DNA of 64,000 nucleotides from Mesomycoplasma ovipneumoniae (GCF_030012565.1 NZ_CP124621.1:806001-870000), one strand, 5' to 3'; positions 1 to 12,258 are shown, counted from the stretch's first letter. Notes: generated by a model from the sequence alone, not told the origin. Numbers and translations: made by a program.

Positions 1-325
1 CGACTTTATTAAACATTCATTTTTAAAGCATTTATTAGATCACTTATATATAAGAGTTGATGCTGAAATTAATAATAAGTGGATTAAATTATCTGAAGTT
101 CAACATGATAAATGATTGTTTTTCCCGCAAATTCAACGTGGAAATTTAATTACCAAACAATTAATAGATAGCTTGACTTTAGAAAGAAATGGTAAAAAAA
201 TAACTTGAATCTTAAATTTAAAAACAGTTTTACTAAATAACAATCAAATTTTGACCCCTAATGGTGAATTTTTGCATGGTAAGGAAAAAATTCACAAAAT
301 TAGTGGTGTTCTTGAAATTAATTAA
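1..325 (+). CDS. hypothetical protein, C-terminal fragment
   Basis: The reading frame is open from the window edge to TAA at 323-325, giving about 107 residues with two in-frame TGA codons read as Trp. No membrane segment or motif is visible. The fragment is polar, rich in Lys, Asn, Leu and Ile, and ends ISGVLEIN. The true start lies outside the window. I do not recognise the family. It is followed by an 84-base gap with a promoter before the permease gene. Confidence 0.6.
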
Positions 326-370
326 AAAAATTTCAAGCAAATTTTTTTAATTAATTATTTTTTCTAGTGG

Positions 371-376
371 TACAAT
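371..376 (+). promoter_or_regulatory. extended -10 promoter for the APC permease
   Basis: TGGTACAAT, an extended -10 (TGn plus TACAAT), lies 34 bases before the permease ATG. The same TTTGGTACAAT-like core occurs upstream of cas9, so this is probably a common promoter form in this genome. No good -35 is seen, as is usual in mycoplasmas. Confidence 0.5.
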
Positions 377-409
377 TTAATACAATTTTGAAAATTAAAG
401 GCCAAAATT

Positions 410-1765
410 ATGAAAACTAAATCAAAAAACACACTTACAGAACGACAATTTATTTTTTATGGGCTAAATTATGTTGTAGGATTTGGCTTTATCGCCACTA
501 TTTCGAGAGTAATTAATCAAGGAATTTGGGGTGTTTTTGTCTTTATTCTGACATCTTTAATTACTTTAGCAGTTATTTTTGCTTTTGCTCGAGCTGGGCA
601 AAAATACCAAAATGAAGTTGGTGGTTCATATGCATATGCTAAAAAAACCTTTAAAAATGGACTTGTTTTTTTCTCAGGTTGAAATCAAGTAGCCCGAATT
701 ATGCTTTTTTCGGCAACAAGTCCGCTATTTTTTTCAACTCTACTAACACAATTTGATCCTGATCGCCAATGAGTTTATGTTTCAATCTCATTAGTAGTTT
801 ATATAATTTTAATTCTTGCTGGTAGTTTTGGGTTTAAACTCTCAAAACAAATAATTTTAGTTACTGCTATTTTTAAATGGGCAACACTTCTTATTGGTTT
901 TGGTTTAATTATTTATTTAATTATTCAATCAAATACATATGGACATACCTTTAGCCAAATCGAACCTTTTAGTGTTACATTATTTGCTAGTACAATTTTA
1001 TCATTTATTTATTCTTATGGTGGTTTTGAGTCATTAGCGACAATTTCACAAAGTGTCGAAACAAAACGATTTAAAAAAGTAATAATTCTAATGTTTCTTA
1101 TAGTAATTTCTTCCTATTTTTTATTTTATATAATTTTTATAGGACTTGGTAAAGAATATCTTTCAAACTTTGGACTTGAACAAGTCTACAAAACTCTTTG
1201 AGGTACCACAGGAGTATCGCTTTTTACAATCGGATTATTCTTTAATCGAATGTCAGCAACAATGGGATCAGTTCAACCTTATGCAAGATATATTGCTCCA
1301 CTTGCTGATGACGGTTTTTTACCTTCCATTTTTGCCAAAAAAAATAAACACAACGAATACCATCATGCTATTTATCTTTCAGTTTCGCTGGCAATTACTT
1401 CAAGTATAATTTTTACAATTATTCCTAGAATTGCCGGTGTTACAGACACCTTTGGTACAATTTTAAAGGCAGGAAATATCTCCTTTTTAATTCAGTATTT
1501 TCTCACACTTTTTACAGTTTTAATTTGAAAATGACGAAAAAACGAGCAAATACCAATTTGAGAAATTGTAATTTACATTTTAGGTATGGTTGTTATTTTA
1601 TTTACCCTTATTGTTTCTCAGTTACCTTTTATTAGTTCTGAAGAAGTAACTTTTGAGCAGTTTATACCTTTAATAAGTTACGTTGCTGCAATGTTAATTG
1701 GATATATCGTTAAATTTTTAAATTCTTGACTAAAAAAGAAAAAATTGAGAAAAGTAGTTAGTTAA
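410..1765 (+). CDS. APC-family amino acid permease
   Basis: A 451-residue membrane protein once TGA is read as Trp. It carries about 12 hydrophobic segments, and the first (GLNYVVGFGFIATIS) looks like the TM1 glycine-rich stretch of amino acid/polyamine/organocation (APC) transporters. A second conserved patch, SYAYAKKTFKNG, fits the TM2-TM3 region (GGSYAYA...). Length matches the family (430-500 residues). It would import amino acids across the single plasma membrane, important because mycoplasmas lack most amino acid synthesis. Substrate cannot be read from the sequence. Start: ATG at 410, just after a purine-rich AAAGGCC stretch. A strong hairpin follows the stop. Monocistronic as far as visible. 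Confidence 0.8.
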
Positions 1766-1784
1766 TATTGTTTTAAAATCCATC

Positions 1785-1828
1785 AAAACATAAAAAAAGC
1801 TATGAATTCATAGCTTTTTTTATGTTTT
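1785..1828. terminator. bidirectional-type terminator after the permease
   Basis: A near-perfect 44-base palindrome centred on GAATTC, with arms AAAACATAAAAAAAGCTATG and its complement. The 3' arm ends in a T run on both strands. It lies 20 bases after the permease stop. A sister hairpin with the same ...CTATGAATTCATAG... core ends the ribosomal operon at 36954-36983. Confidence 0.75.
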
Positions 1829-1856
1829 AGTTTGCTATAAATTCAAAAATTTCGAG

Positions 1857-2479
1857 AAAAATAAAGACAATAAGTTAAGCTAAATTTAAGTTTATTGACT
1901 AAAAAAGCTAAAATTTTAACTTAAAAAGTAAAATTATGAAATTTTTAAACTACTTTTTTAGTTTAAAACACTAACAAAAATCATAAAAAAATACAACTAT
2001 TATTTAAACTCAATGCAAATAGAAAGCTCATTTTTATTTATGATGAGCCTAAAAAAACATATGAAGTTTTGAAAGAACAATAATTCAAAGCCTTAAATTT
2101 ATAGATTTCTAAACGGGTGAATTTAAGGCATTCCATCATATTTAAAAACATAATGGAAAATTCGCGCTATTTGATTTTTTTCATGCAAAAAAACATAATT
2201 AATCCCCCTAATTCAATATCAAAATTTATTAATTCATTCTTAGTGAGGTTTATTATAACATAATTTTTTCTTAGACCAAACATTTTTTTTTTTTTTTTTG
2301 CAAAAGCTTAGATTTAAAATAATAAAAATTAAGGTTTTGCCTCAAAAAACATGGATTTGACGGTATTTTTGCATATTTATACTCAGTAAAAAGTGAATTT
2401 TTGCATCAAACTGGGAAAGCTCAGGAAAAAAATAAAAACAATAAGTTAAGCCAGATTTAGGTTTATTTACTAAAAAAGG
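1857..2479. repeat. non-coding dispersed repeat, copy 1
   Basis: About 1965-2425 matches 12380-12870 at high identity over roughly 450 bases. Landmarks are CATATGAAGTTTTGAAAGAA, the paired GCCTTAAATTTA / TAAATTTAAGGC-type arms, and a T17 run. Its last ~180 bases also match 36715-36905. The copy is itself bracketed by a ~50-base direct repeat (1857-1907 and 2429-2479, both with ACAATAAGTTAAGC). No open frame longer than a few codons is seen, and this is the content of the gene-free stretch 1829-2562. Confidence 0.75.
2252..2299 (-). promoter_or_regulatory. poly-A/extended -10 promoter in repeat copy 1
   Basis: On the minus strand an A17 tract (2283-2299) is followed by TTGGTC (-35, 2274-2279), a 16-base spacer and TGTTATAAT (-10, 2252-2257). 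A ribosome-binding-site-like TTAGGGGGATT precedes an ATG that opens only a 9-codon frame, so no intact gene is driven here. Copies at 12697-12745 and 36728-36774 have the same architecture with A18 and A16. Confidence 0.6.
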
Positions 2480-2484
2480 ACAAT

Positions 2485-2514
2485 AAAAAAACTTTTTAGC
2501 TAAAAAGTTTTTTT
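2485..2514. terminator. hairpin with T run upstream of dprA-like gene
   Basis: A perfect inverted repeat AAAAAACTTTTTAG / CTAAAAAGTTTTTT with T8 at its 3' end, located 49 bases before the next ATG. It would insulate the following operon from upstream transcription or act as a leader hairpin. Confidence 0.5.
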
Positions 2515-2562
2515 TAACGTTTTCTTGGTCTTTTTTCTTAATTTATAGCAGAAGGAGGACGT

Positions 2563-3342
2563 ATGAATAAAAAATTAATCCATTATGCAATCAAATATAA
2601 AGGGGATTATTTTTCAATCCAAAAGGCAATTCAACAAAATGAAGAGGTAAGTGATGAGCAAATAGAAAAAATTGAACAATTAATTAATTCAGGGGAGGTT
2701 AGGGCAATTACAATTACAGATAAAAATTACCCTGAATCCTTACGGATTCTTAAAAACCCACCATATGTGATATTTTATAGTGGCAATATCGAATTTTTAA
2801 ACGACCTACAGCCAAAAGCTTCGCTAATTGGTGAAAATTACATCCCCCAGGTTCAAAATTTTTTTAATCGTTCACTTGATCAAATAATAAAAAGACACGT
2901 TTTAGTAACAAATGCATATAAAGGAGTGGAACAAAAAGTAATGGAATTTTTCCGTTTACATGAAATACCAATTATTGGCGTTTCAGTAAATGGTGTTGAA
3001 AATCCTTGAATGTTTGAAAATTTTAAAGACTACGATAAATTATTGATAATTTCTGAATACCCTAAGGGGGTTAACATTAATAAAAAACGGCTAATCCAAC
3101 GGAATCGATTAGTTGCTGCCCTTAGTAATTTTTTAGTGATTTATTCACTCAGACAAAAAGGTGGATCACAAAATTTAGTTAATTATTTTCTTGATCTTGG
3201 TAAGGAAATTTATTGCTTTTATGATGATAATTATGAAAATCTAATTGATTTTAAAGGTTCTTTTGACTTAATCTATCAAGGAGCAAATTGGATAACTGAA
3301 ATTAAAGATGTGCATTACAAAATAGGAATGGGTGAAGAATAA
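2563..3342 (+). CDS. dprA: DprA/Smf-like DNA-processing protein
   Basis: 259 residues. Start fixed by the strong AGAAGGAGG Shine-Dalgarno 4 bases before ATG. The segment NYPESLRILKNPPYVIFYSGN matches the N-terminal DprA signature (YPxxL...PPxxLFxxGN), and RLIQRNRLVAALSN matches the conserved RNRIIAGLS helix; the fold expected is a Rossmann domain. DprA binds incoming single-stranded DNA and loads RecA during natural transformation. The protein is shorter than typical DprA (280-370) and the usual phosphate loop GSR..T..G is poorly conserved (SLIGENYIPQ here). It starts a chain of genes joined by TAATG overlaps with type IV secretion-like proteins, which is unusual company and suggests a role in DNA transfer. 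Confidence 0.75.
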
Positions 3343-3653
3343 TGTATTTTTTAAGTTTATTTCAAGACACAAAAGTTGGAGGCGAGTTATCAACTCTTGC
3401 AACTACGTTGCAAAATTGAATAAAATATCTGACTCAAATAGGAATGCCTGTTGTTGGCGGAATTTTAGTTGCAGCAATTGTCTTTTTTGCAACAATGCTT
3501 TCAATTTCCCACGATGTTGAAAAGCGTGATAAGTGAAAAAAAGCATTAATTTGGTCTTCAATTGGATTTGTGATCATTCTAGTTGCTCTTGGATTATCAA
3601 CAGTAATAATTTCTGTTGCAAGTTCAGCCGCAACTGGCGGAGTTAAAGGGTAA
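3342..3653 (+). CDS. small two-helix membrane protein, VirB2/TrbC-like
   Basis: 103 residues with two in-frame TGA (Trp). ATG overlaps the dprA-like stop (TAATG). Two long hydrophobic helices (about 37-55 and 70-92) are separated by a short charged loop, SHDVEKRDKWKKA, and followed by a small Ser/Ala/Gly tail. Size and two-helix layout fit VirB2/TrbC pilin-like subunits or small membrane subunits of Gram-positive conjugation systems. There is no strict sequence motif, so the call rests on topology and on its position directly before a VirB6-like and a VirB4-like gene. Confidence 0.5.
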
Positions 3654-5596
3654 TGTTTGGTTGACTTTTTAGTGGTTTAATCAATATTATTACTTACCCA
3701 TTTTTTGTTTTAGGATGGTATTTACTTGTTTATTTACCTTTTTCAGTTATTGCCTTTTTTAATTATATTTTCGAAAAAATTGGCATAAACATTATTGTCC
3801 ATGCAATTTTTCATAGGCAAACTTTTTCGTTCGAAAGTCTTCCAATCGGTTTTTGAATTTTTGCAATTGCCTCGATTTCAATGGGCTTTATTGTTCTTAT
3901 TTTGCGATATGTTAAATTTTTAATTTTTCGCCGAAATTCTGCAGACAGTGAAATTGCGGCAATGTCGAAAGTTAGTGTTGGCTCGTTTATTTTTATTTTT
4001 ACTTTTCCGGTTATTTTTTTTACTTTACTAATTGGAATTCAGTCAACCTTAACAATAATAAATAATTATATTAGTGGTGACCAAAATTTAATTGATTTAA
4101 TGTTAAGATCGGCATCAAACAAAATTCCTGACAGCGAAATTCAAACAATTAGCCAAGATTTTAGTGTTCCATCTTATTCAACTTTTACGACAATGGAATC
4201 TGGCGAGGCGATAATTTTAATTATAACACTTTCGGCATCTTCAATTGTTGTTGCCTATATTTTAGGAATTAGTTTTATTTCACTTTTCACTGCATCAGCG
4301 CAACTTTTTATGAATTTTATAACCATGCCACTTTGAGCAGTAAGTAGCATTTGGGACGATGGTCGAAAACTAAAAAGTTGAACAAGAACATTTTTTGGCC
4401 AATTTGCGGTAATTATTATTTACCAAGTCAGTTTTAATTTGTTCTTAATTTGAGTAGCTTCGACCTATAAAATTGCAGATTCGATTGATTTTGAAGGTGC
4501 AAAAGGGATATTTATCTTCCGTTTTTTGCTAAAAATATCTTTTATAATCGGGGGCGGGCTGGCAATTTCTACCTTTACTCGCCAAATTGCCGCTAATTAT
4601 GGACAGGCCGGAGCCGTTGAACACCACCAAAGATTGGCTTCCTCTACTCTAAAAGTTGGAGGGGTTGCGCTTGCTGGAGCAGCTGGGACAATGTTTAAAT
4701 TAAATCAAAATAATCACAAAAATGCTACTGATTTAACAGGACTACCTTCAAAGTGAAATCAAAAAAAGCCTTTTGATATTGTTGATAATTCAATTCTTCC
4801 AAACCAAAAGCAAAGTCCTTGAAGAAATGCAATGGACCTAGTCGGAATCGGGGCTGGAATTGCTTTTGCTGCATATAAGGCTAGACCTTTGATTAAAAAG
4901 TGAAGCAATTACAGAGCTAATCGGGCTTTAAATGGTGAACAAACAGGATTAAAAAATTTTTTTAGCAAAAAAATTAATAATTTGTTCTCGAAATTTAAAA
5001 GAGCCGATTCAAGTCAAATTTTAGAGAAAAAGGCAAAAAATACTCGCTCAAGTGTTGAAAAAACATCAGAAAATTCATCATCTCAAAATAAAATCGACGA
5101 AGCAGCAAACATAAATCAAAACAATTCATTATTGACTGAAAAAAGCCCGACTTCTGATGATAAATTAGAACAAACTGATTCATTAAGTCAATCTAAAAAT
5201 GAATCTAGTGAAGAAAAACAGCAAAAATTGGAAAAAAATGATGTTGAAATTACACCAAATTCAGATCAACAAGATAATTCTGAAAATAAATCTGATGAAA
5301 AACAGCAAACTGAAAATCCAGAAATAGTAGAAAAAGCTGCAAAAAAGAAAGGTTTTTGAGCTAGATTTTGAGGTGAGTGACCTGCAGAAGAAACTAAAAA
5401 AACACGAAGAAAATCTTCTAAAACAAAAGATACAACCTCTGAAAAAGAGGTTAAAAAAGTTAAAAAAGCAGTAAAAAAGAAAGAAACTAAAGCAGAAAAA
5501 GCAAGTGAATCTAAAGAAAAAAAGGTAAAAATTGAAAAAGCTGATTCAAAATTAGATGAAAAAACTAGCGACACAAAAGAAAAGGCAAAAAAATAA
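3653..5596 (+). CDS. polytopic membrane protein, VirB6/TrbL-like, with Lys/Glu-rich tail
   Basis: 647 residues in code 4. The ATG overlaps the previous stop (TAATG). The N-terminal ~330 residues hold about six or seven hydrophobic segments (for example FPVIFFTLLIG and IILIITLSASSIVVAYILG). A Gly/Ala-rich helix (VGGVALAGAAGTM) follows near residue 340. From about residue 440 the chain becomes low-complexity Lys/Glu/Ser/Gln. This is the architecture of VirB6/TrbL (also PrgH/TcpH-type) inner-membrane channel proteins, which often carry long soluble tails. The TAA stop sits immediately after an A7 run (5587-5593), and a similar coding-like tail continues out of frame up to 5942, so the gene is probably longer in related strains or subject to slippage. 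Confidence 0.6.
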
Positions 5597-5942
5597 AAAC
5601 TAGTGAAAAAAGTAGTAACACACCTGCAACATCAGACGAAAATGTAAAAACCATTGAAAAAGCAGGCCCACAAGTTGAACAAAATGATGAAAAAATTGAC
5701 AATTTAGCACCCAAAAAACACGAACTAGAAGTAAAAAAGCCGAAATTAATGTTGAGAGTCAAGACCAAAATAATACTGAAATAGTCTTAAATTCTGAATT
5801 AAAAACTGCTGAATCTAACCAAAATTTCAACCCAGTTAAAGATGAGTTAAACCAAAATATGACTAAAAAAGATGAACAAATTGAGGTGCAATCAGATAAA
5901 CCAAACACTAATAGCGCTGAAAAACAAGAAAAAAATAACTAA
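5597..5942 (+). pseudogene. out-of-frame continuation of the VirB6-like tail
   Basis: Downstream of the TAA at 5594-5596 the same Lys/Glu/Asn/Gln composition continues. Frame 1 runs from the A7 tract (5587-5593) to about 5713; the frame then shifts again at an A6 tract (5713-5718) and continues to TAA at 5940-5942. Two -1 shifts at homopolymers would restore a tail about 115 residues longer. Slippage, sequencing error or real decay cannot be told apart here. Confidence 0.5.
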
Positions 5943-5983
5943 AACAATTAATACAAACATTTTGTATTTTGGACAGGGAAATT

Positions 5984-8626
5984 ATGAAATTACAAAATAA
6001 ACGAATTAAAAACGTTCAAATCCAAATTTTTCGACACATTACGCTAATTGACATTCCGATAATTATCGTTTTGTTTTTAGTTTCTGCCTCTATTGGTTTT
6101 GCGCTGCCTGAAAATTTATTTATTTTGGTAAAAATGTTGATTTCTACGGCATTTTTTTTAGTTTGAACAGTTCCATTAGTAAAATACTACAAAAATTGGG
6201 GACTAAAAGGTTATAAAATTATCTGGTATATCGCTCTTTATTTTGCAAGACCTAAAGTTTATAGTAAAATTTCCTCTACAAGTGCAAATACACGAAATTT
6301 ATTACCATATAGCCGCACTAAACAGGATTTTATTAAAATTTCTGGCGGATTTATAGCTGGAATTGAAATTTTTGGTCAAGATATTTTCAGCATTGGAAGT
6401 CAAAAAATTGAGCAAATTCTTGAACAATTTACAACAAGTCTTAATGCTATTAATAGTAGAATTTCGATTGTAAAAATTGCTCATCCTAATGATTTAACAA
6501 AAAATAAACTATTTTTTTTACAAAATCAGGATGAATGCAAAGCTAATTTGAACGAGAATTTTTGTCAGTTTTACAAAAATGATATTGCAAATTTTGACAC
6601 TTATCTGCATCATCGTTATTTTATTATTATTTATGAAAAAAATGATGTTAGTTTGCTTCAGCAACTTAATTTGCTCAGATCGAATATTTCATCAACAGGT
6701 TTTCGGGCTAAAACTTGCACACTTAGAGATTTGCTTGATTTAAATTTGAAAATAATCAATTTTAGTGATTTTTTAAGTGACCAGGAATATAAAAAAATTC
6801 AAGAAGGGGATGATATTAGCAAATATTTGGCACAAGACCGAATTGAGTGACATCCAGAATATTTTAAAATTAATGACATTTATTTTTCAGTTCAAACAAT
6901 TAATGAATATCCTTTTAATCTTCCTCTTGGATGAGCAGCCCAGCTTTTTTCAACAAATAGCAGCGTTGTTTGACATTTAAATCGACTAACAAGTGCCGAA
7001 AAAGAAACAAGTTTTAACCGAGGTGCAAAAAATTTAGAATCCAATTTGAATGACCAAAAAAACGTTGTCCAAAAATCTAAAACTGCTACAGAACGAGCAG
7101 CTCTTGAAGAAATAATTAATATTGCTGGTTCTTCAAATGAAGAAATATTTTATTCGACGTTCATTTTTTTGAATTGAGGGGAGACTAAATCTCAACTTAA
7201 AGAAATTGAAAGTAAAAATCGAAATAATCTAAGAAACATTGGTGGAACAATAAATCCACTAAAATACCGTCAATTGCAAGGTTTTGCTTCACTTTTTTTC
7301 CGTTTTAGCAACTTTTTAAAGGAAGAAATTGAAATGCAGGCAAGTAATGTTGCTTTTGGAATTCCTTTTACATCGCGAAATTTTAATGACGGAAATTATA
7401 ATATAATTGGAATTAGTAAAACTGATTATACTCCTATTTTTTTCGATCTTTTTTTGCAAAATCAAGATCGAAAAAATTCAAACTGTTTTATTTTAGGAAC
7501 TTCTGGCGCTGGTAAGTCGACACTGACAAAAAAATTGCTAACTTATAATAAAGCTGTCGGAAATTCAGTGATTATTTTAGATCCACAAAACGAATATTGG
7601 AAAATCGGTGAAGAACTAAAAGCAAATACAATTAATTTTGCCAGTGGATCATCGACAATTTTTAACCCTTTACAAATTCAAAAAGTTTTTAATCCTCAGT
7701 CAAAAATTATTGATGAAAGTATTTATAACAACGCAGAAACTATTTCACTTCACCTACAAAATTTAGAGCGGTTTTTTGGCATTTTACTTCCAAATTTAGA
7801 TCACAAAATGTTAATGTCAATCATTGAATGTGTCAATGAAATTTATAAAAATAAGAACTTTTACACACTTTTTAATGATATTAGCCTTCTTGAGCCCGGT
7901 GAATTTCCAACTATTGATGACTTAATCGCTAACTACAAATTAATGGATTTTTCCTACATTAGTCAGCATGAAAAAATGATTGTCTCATCAACTTTGGAAT
8001 ACGAATTTAGTAAATACGGTAAACTTAATCGACTTTTTAATGGCCAAAATTCCAACTTTGATATTCAAAATGGTCTTGTAATTTTTAATGTTTCAACATT
8101 GATGCATCTTGAAAAACGTATTTACCAAGCAGCATTTTTTTTAATTCTGTCTTTTATAGAAGGAAAAATTGCTACAAATTTTTACAAAAATAAAAAAATT
8201 ACCTTAATTGTCGACGAGGCGCACCGATTTATTGATGAATCAAACACAATCGCGCTAGATTTTTTGTTTAAAATTGCTAAAACTATTCGTAAATACAACG
8301 GTGGCTTGATAATAACAACACAAAATCCCGGCGATTTTGCAATTAGCGGAGAAGCTGCCCGAAAAAGTGAAGCAATTATTGAAAACTGCCAGTATGCTTT
8401 CTTTTTTAATTTAAAAAGTAACGATATAAATAAAGTAGACAAACTTTTTTCATCTTCAGGTGGACTTACTGATGAAGAAAAAAAATTTATTGCACTAGCC
8501 CAAATAGGTGAGTTTATTTTTTCTGCAAATCTAAATGATCGATATATTTGTTCAGGCTATTTTAACAATGCAGAAAAAAAATTATTTTTCGATAAAGGCG
8601 ATAAACTAATTAACAAAGGAGATTAA
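5984..8626 (+). CDS. PrgI-VirB4 (TraE/TrsE) fusion ATPase
   Basis: 880 residues, ATG chosen at 5984 after CAGGGAAATT; an in-frame TTG 15 bases upstream is the alternative. Residues 1-70 hold RHITLIDIPIIIVLFL and a second hydrophobic helix (MLISTAFFLVW), the two-helix PrgI-like domain found before VirB4 in Gram-positive conjugation systems. The rest is a VirB4/TraE ATPase: Walker A GTSGAGKST at about 505, VILDPQNEY after it, Walker B ITLIVDEAHRF at about 740, and IITTQNPGDF further on. VirB4 energises substrate transfer and pilin handling at the membrane. Length is typical for a PrgI-VirB4 fusion. The stop overlaps the next start (TAATG). No VirD4-type coupling ATPase or relaxase is encoded nearby. 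Confidence 0.85.
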
Positions 8627-11600
8627 TGATCAAAAAAGTACCATTTTTTTTAATTTCTGGCCTTATTCCTGTGCTTTTTTTGTCAGCAGGTTACCAAAAC
8701 ACAGCTTATTTTAAGTTAAATAATTATGATAATTATGAAATAAAGTCTGAGTTTGCAAATTTTAGTGCTCAATTTGACTTAGAAATTGAAAGACAACCTG
8801 ATTCATTTAGTTTTGAGTGAATAAAAGATAAAAACATTGACTCAAAAAGTGAAATAAGAAAACTAAATTCATATTGATTTGACCGAACAATCAAAGAAAA
8901 ATTTTACAAACCAGGGTCAAAACCTGAAATAAGAGATGAAAATTTAGCACCTGAATATTGCAGTCAACTTGAAAGCTGTCGAAATTGACAATTTTATTTA
9001 AGCGAATCCAAATTCAGAGATTGAAAACAAGAAACAATTTTTAGCATTTATGGCGAATATGATAAGTCAATTTTTGATCGAAATTCATTATCAATTTCAT
9101 CAAAAAAACATAATAAAATCAACATTTCAAACATTTTAAATGAATATGCCAAAAATAAAATTGGCGAACTTGAAAGGAATTTTAATCTTAAAAATATAAA
9201 AATAAGCCATTTAATTTACAGTGTGGGATTTGAATTACAAAGAGATAAAATTAAAAAATTTACTGTAAATTTACAATATCGATATTCATATCAAAAAAGA
9301 GTTCTAAATAAGGATCTAGCTCTTGAAAAATATTTGTCTGATTTAAGGCAAAATTTTAATAACTCAATTATCAACAATAACCAAATTTCGATAAATATTG
9401 AAACAAATCAACAAAAAAATGATGAAATTCAAAGCTTTTCACTAACTTCATCTCAAAAAGGTTTAAAAGAAATTGAAAAAAAAGTTGCTGAATTTTCAAA
9501 CAAACTTTTTAAAGACGGGAAAAAATACAACGAAGATCTACATTTTAACATTATTGGTGACACGCAAATTGAATTTTTTATAAGATTTAAACACCCTCAG
9601 GACAAAAATTTTTACAATTTTCAGTTAAATAACAAAGTGAATGTAAATTTATTTTTTGAAGATAAAGACAAATTTTGAAAAAGACTGACAATTATTCCAG
9701 GTAATATTTATGACCATAAAACTTATCAGTCAAAAATTGACGAACCAGTGAAAATTTCTGAGCCAAAAACCGCAACAACAGAAGGCGGAGTCCGGAGAAT
9801 TTACGGCGGAAAATGGGAATATCATAATAAAATAAAGCTAAATTTCATTACAAATCCAGATGAAAATGAAATTTTATATGTCAACGGAAATCCTGTCGAT
9901 GTTTTAGATCTTAATTTTGATTATGATCTTGAGGACCTAAGGCTTGAGCAAAAAAAACAACAAAATTCAACAAATAGTTATAAAATTGAAATTAAGAAAT
10001 TTAAAAAAGACAATAAAATACAGGATAATTCAGAATTAGTTGCCGTTTATGAAATTGAATTTGTAATTAAAGCTGCAAATTCAATTATGGATATAAAGTG
10101 GTTTGCCTGAGATCCAAAAAATAACAAGGATCAACAAAAATTAATTGAGCCTTACTTGAAAGACAAAGATGGGCAAACAATTTATGACCAATTTGGAGTT
10201 AAGGTTAAAAATCCTGAATATGATCCGTTAATTGATGTAAAAACTGGCACAAAAAAGCAAATTGTTTGAGTATCAACTGGTAAAAATCCTGATTCTATAC
10301 CTGAAAATAGCAATTTTGCTCAACTTCCAAGCGAAATTTCGCGTTTTAATTTAGGTCTTGAATCAGAATTTGGATTCATTGCAGAAGCAAGTGTTAGTGG
10401 AAAAGGCGCGAATATAGTGCTAAATTCAAATCCTGAGAATGATAAAGTTTTATCTTTTAGATATTTAGTTGACTCAGATAATAGTGAAAATTTTGAAATT
10501 TTAAGCAAAAATGGCCAAAAATCAGAAAAATTTGACATTACAAATAGTGCAAATAAATATTTTTCGATCGGGGGAGTTTGACTTTTTTCATCTAAATTTG
10601 ACAAAGGGCTTTCATCATATAAAATTGTTTCAATTGGTGAAAATTCAAGTTCACAACTTTTTAATGATGTTTTTCCAAATAAATCAATTATCTCTTTTTG
10701 GGAATCAAAAGCAGGTCAAATTTTAGAACAATACTTACTTCTAGAAAAAATAACAAATGAAAACATCAAAAAACTGACATATGAACAAATTTTATTATAT
10801 TGAAGAAATTTTATTGATAATGTTGTGAAAAAACAGCAAATTAACAAAATTAATCAAAAATTAGACGAAAATATTGAAATTAAAAACAAAATTGTCTTAT
10901 TAGTTCAAAAAAATTTAAATTTTGAAAATTTAGAACAGACAAATAACGAAAACACAGGTTCAAATCACGGTTTTAAGAGCTCAACAGGCAACAAAGTTCT
11001 CGAAATTAACCCAGAAATGATTTCTGAAGTATCTAAATTTTTTGTAGATGACAATGAAAATTCTAGTAATATTGATATAAAAATTGAAAATATTGTTCAA
11101 AGTCAAGATAATAAATTTGATTTTGACATTAAGATACTTAAAAAAGATGATAAAAAAACAAAAAATTTTGAGGAAGTTTTAGGTATCTTAAGTTTTTCTG
11201 ATATTGAAATTAAAGATTCTGAGCAAAATAAAAATAAAACCAAAATTAAATTTAATTTGAAAAGCGACAAACACACAGTAAATAAAAATTTACAAAATTC
11301 AACTCAGATAATTGATTACTTTTCAAATCAAGAAAATTTTGATAAAGTGAATCTGTTTTTAGAAGAAAATGACGAAAATATAATTGCAAATTTTAATCTA
11401 AAGCCTGAGTTTAACGAGCTTTTTCATTTACAAACTCCATTTATCGTTGTGAAAAAAACCACAAAAAATAGTGAAATTTTTCAAGATTCAAGAAATATTT
11501 TTGATGAACTTTTGTTAGAGCGAATTAATCTTAGTGGTCTTGAAAACTTACAAAATGCCAAAAATTTTATATTGGAGCAAATCCAAGCGAGTTGAAAAGA

Positions 11601-12258
11601 TGTTAAATATAACTATAATTCTGACTTTATAATTGAAAATTTTGATAATGTCGTCGAAAATGTGATAAAAAATATCGAAGAAAGTGAACAAATACCTCAC
11701 AAAATTTGAAATTTGACTCTAAAAGTCAAGGAAAATAAAGTTAATAAATTTTATGGATCAAAAACTATTAAACTTGTCAATATTATAGGAAGTCTAAACA
11801 ACCCTAAAATTAACAATTTAAATCAAATTAAAGCCAAAGAATTTAGTCTTTCTATCTCAAAAAATAGCGATAATTTGGAAAATGCCATTAAAGATCACGT
11901 CTATAATCTTCTTTTACCCGAGGAAATTGATTCAAAAAAATATTTATACCTACAGAATATTTCACAAATTGTGGATAATTTTCGAACTAATCCAAAATTG
12001 GAAAAGGCAACACTTGTTTTAAAACCTGGAACACCTCAACTAAATGGAAAAAAAGAACTAACTATTTTTAATTCAGATTTTTTGCCCTTAGGTGATTTAA
12101 ATTTTGGTGGTTTAGAAAAAAATTCTGACACTACTGAGTCCAATATTGAAAAATCCACAGCTTATTGGCTAATTCCGTTAATTATTTTTTCAGTAATAGG
12201 ATTGCTGTTTTTTGGTTTCTGAATTTACAACAAATTTATTGCAAAGTTTAAAAATTAG
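8626..12258 (+). CDS. large membrane-anchored extracellular protein of the T4SS-like block
   Basis: 1210 residues with many TGA-encoded Trp. ATG overlaps the VirB4 stop. An N-terminal hydrophobic helix (KKVPFFLISGLIPVLFLSAG) looks like an uncleaved or cleaved signal sequence without a lipobox Cys. A C-terminal helix (LIPLIIFSVIGLLFFGFW) is followed by a short basic tail YNKFIAKFKN, so almost the whole chain should face outward. The body is rich in Asn, Lys, Glu and Asp and has no motif I recognise. Position last in a VirB-like operon suggests an adhesin or outer component of the machine. It could also be an independent surface antigen. Confidence 0.7.

Noticed and set aside
2563-12258. Block as a complete integrative conjugative element
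   Set aside because: No relaxase, coupling ATPase, integrase or single-strand-binding protein was found between the flanking repeats; only part of a transfer machine is present.
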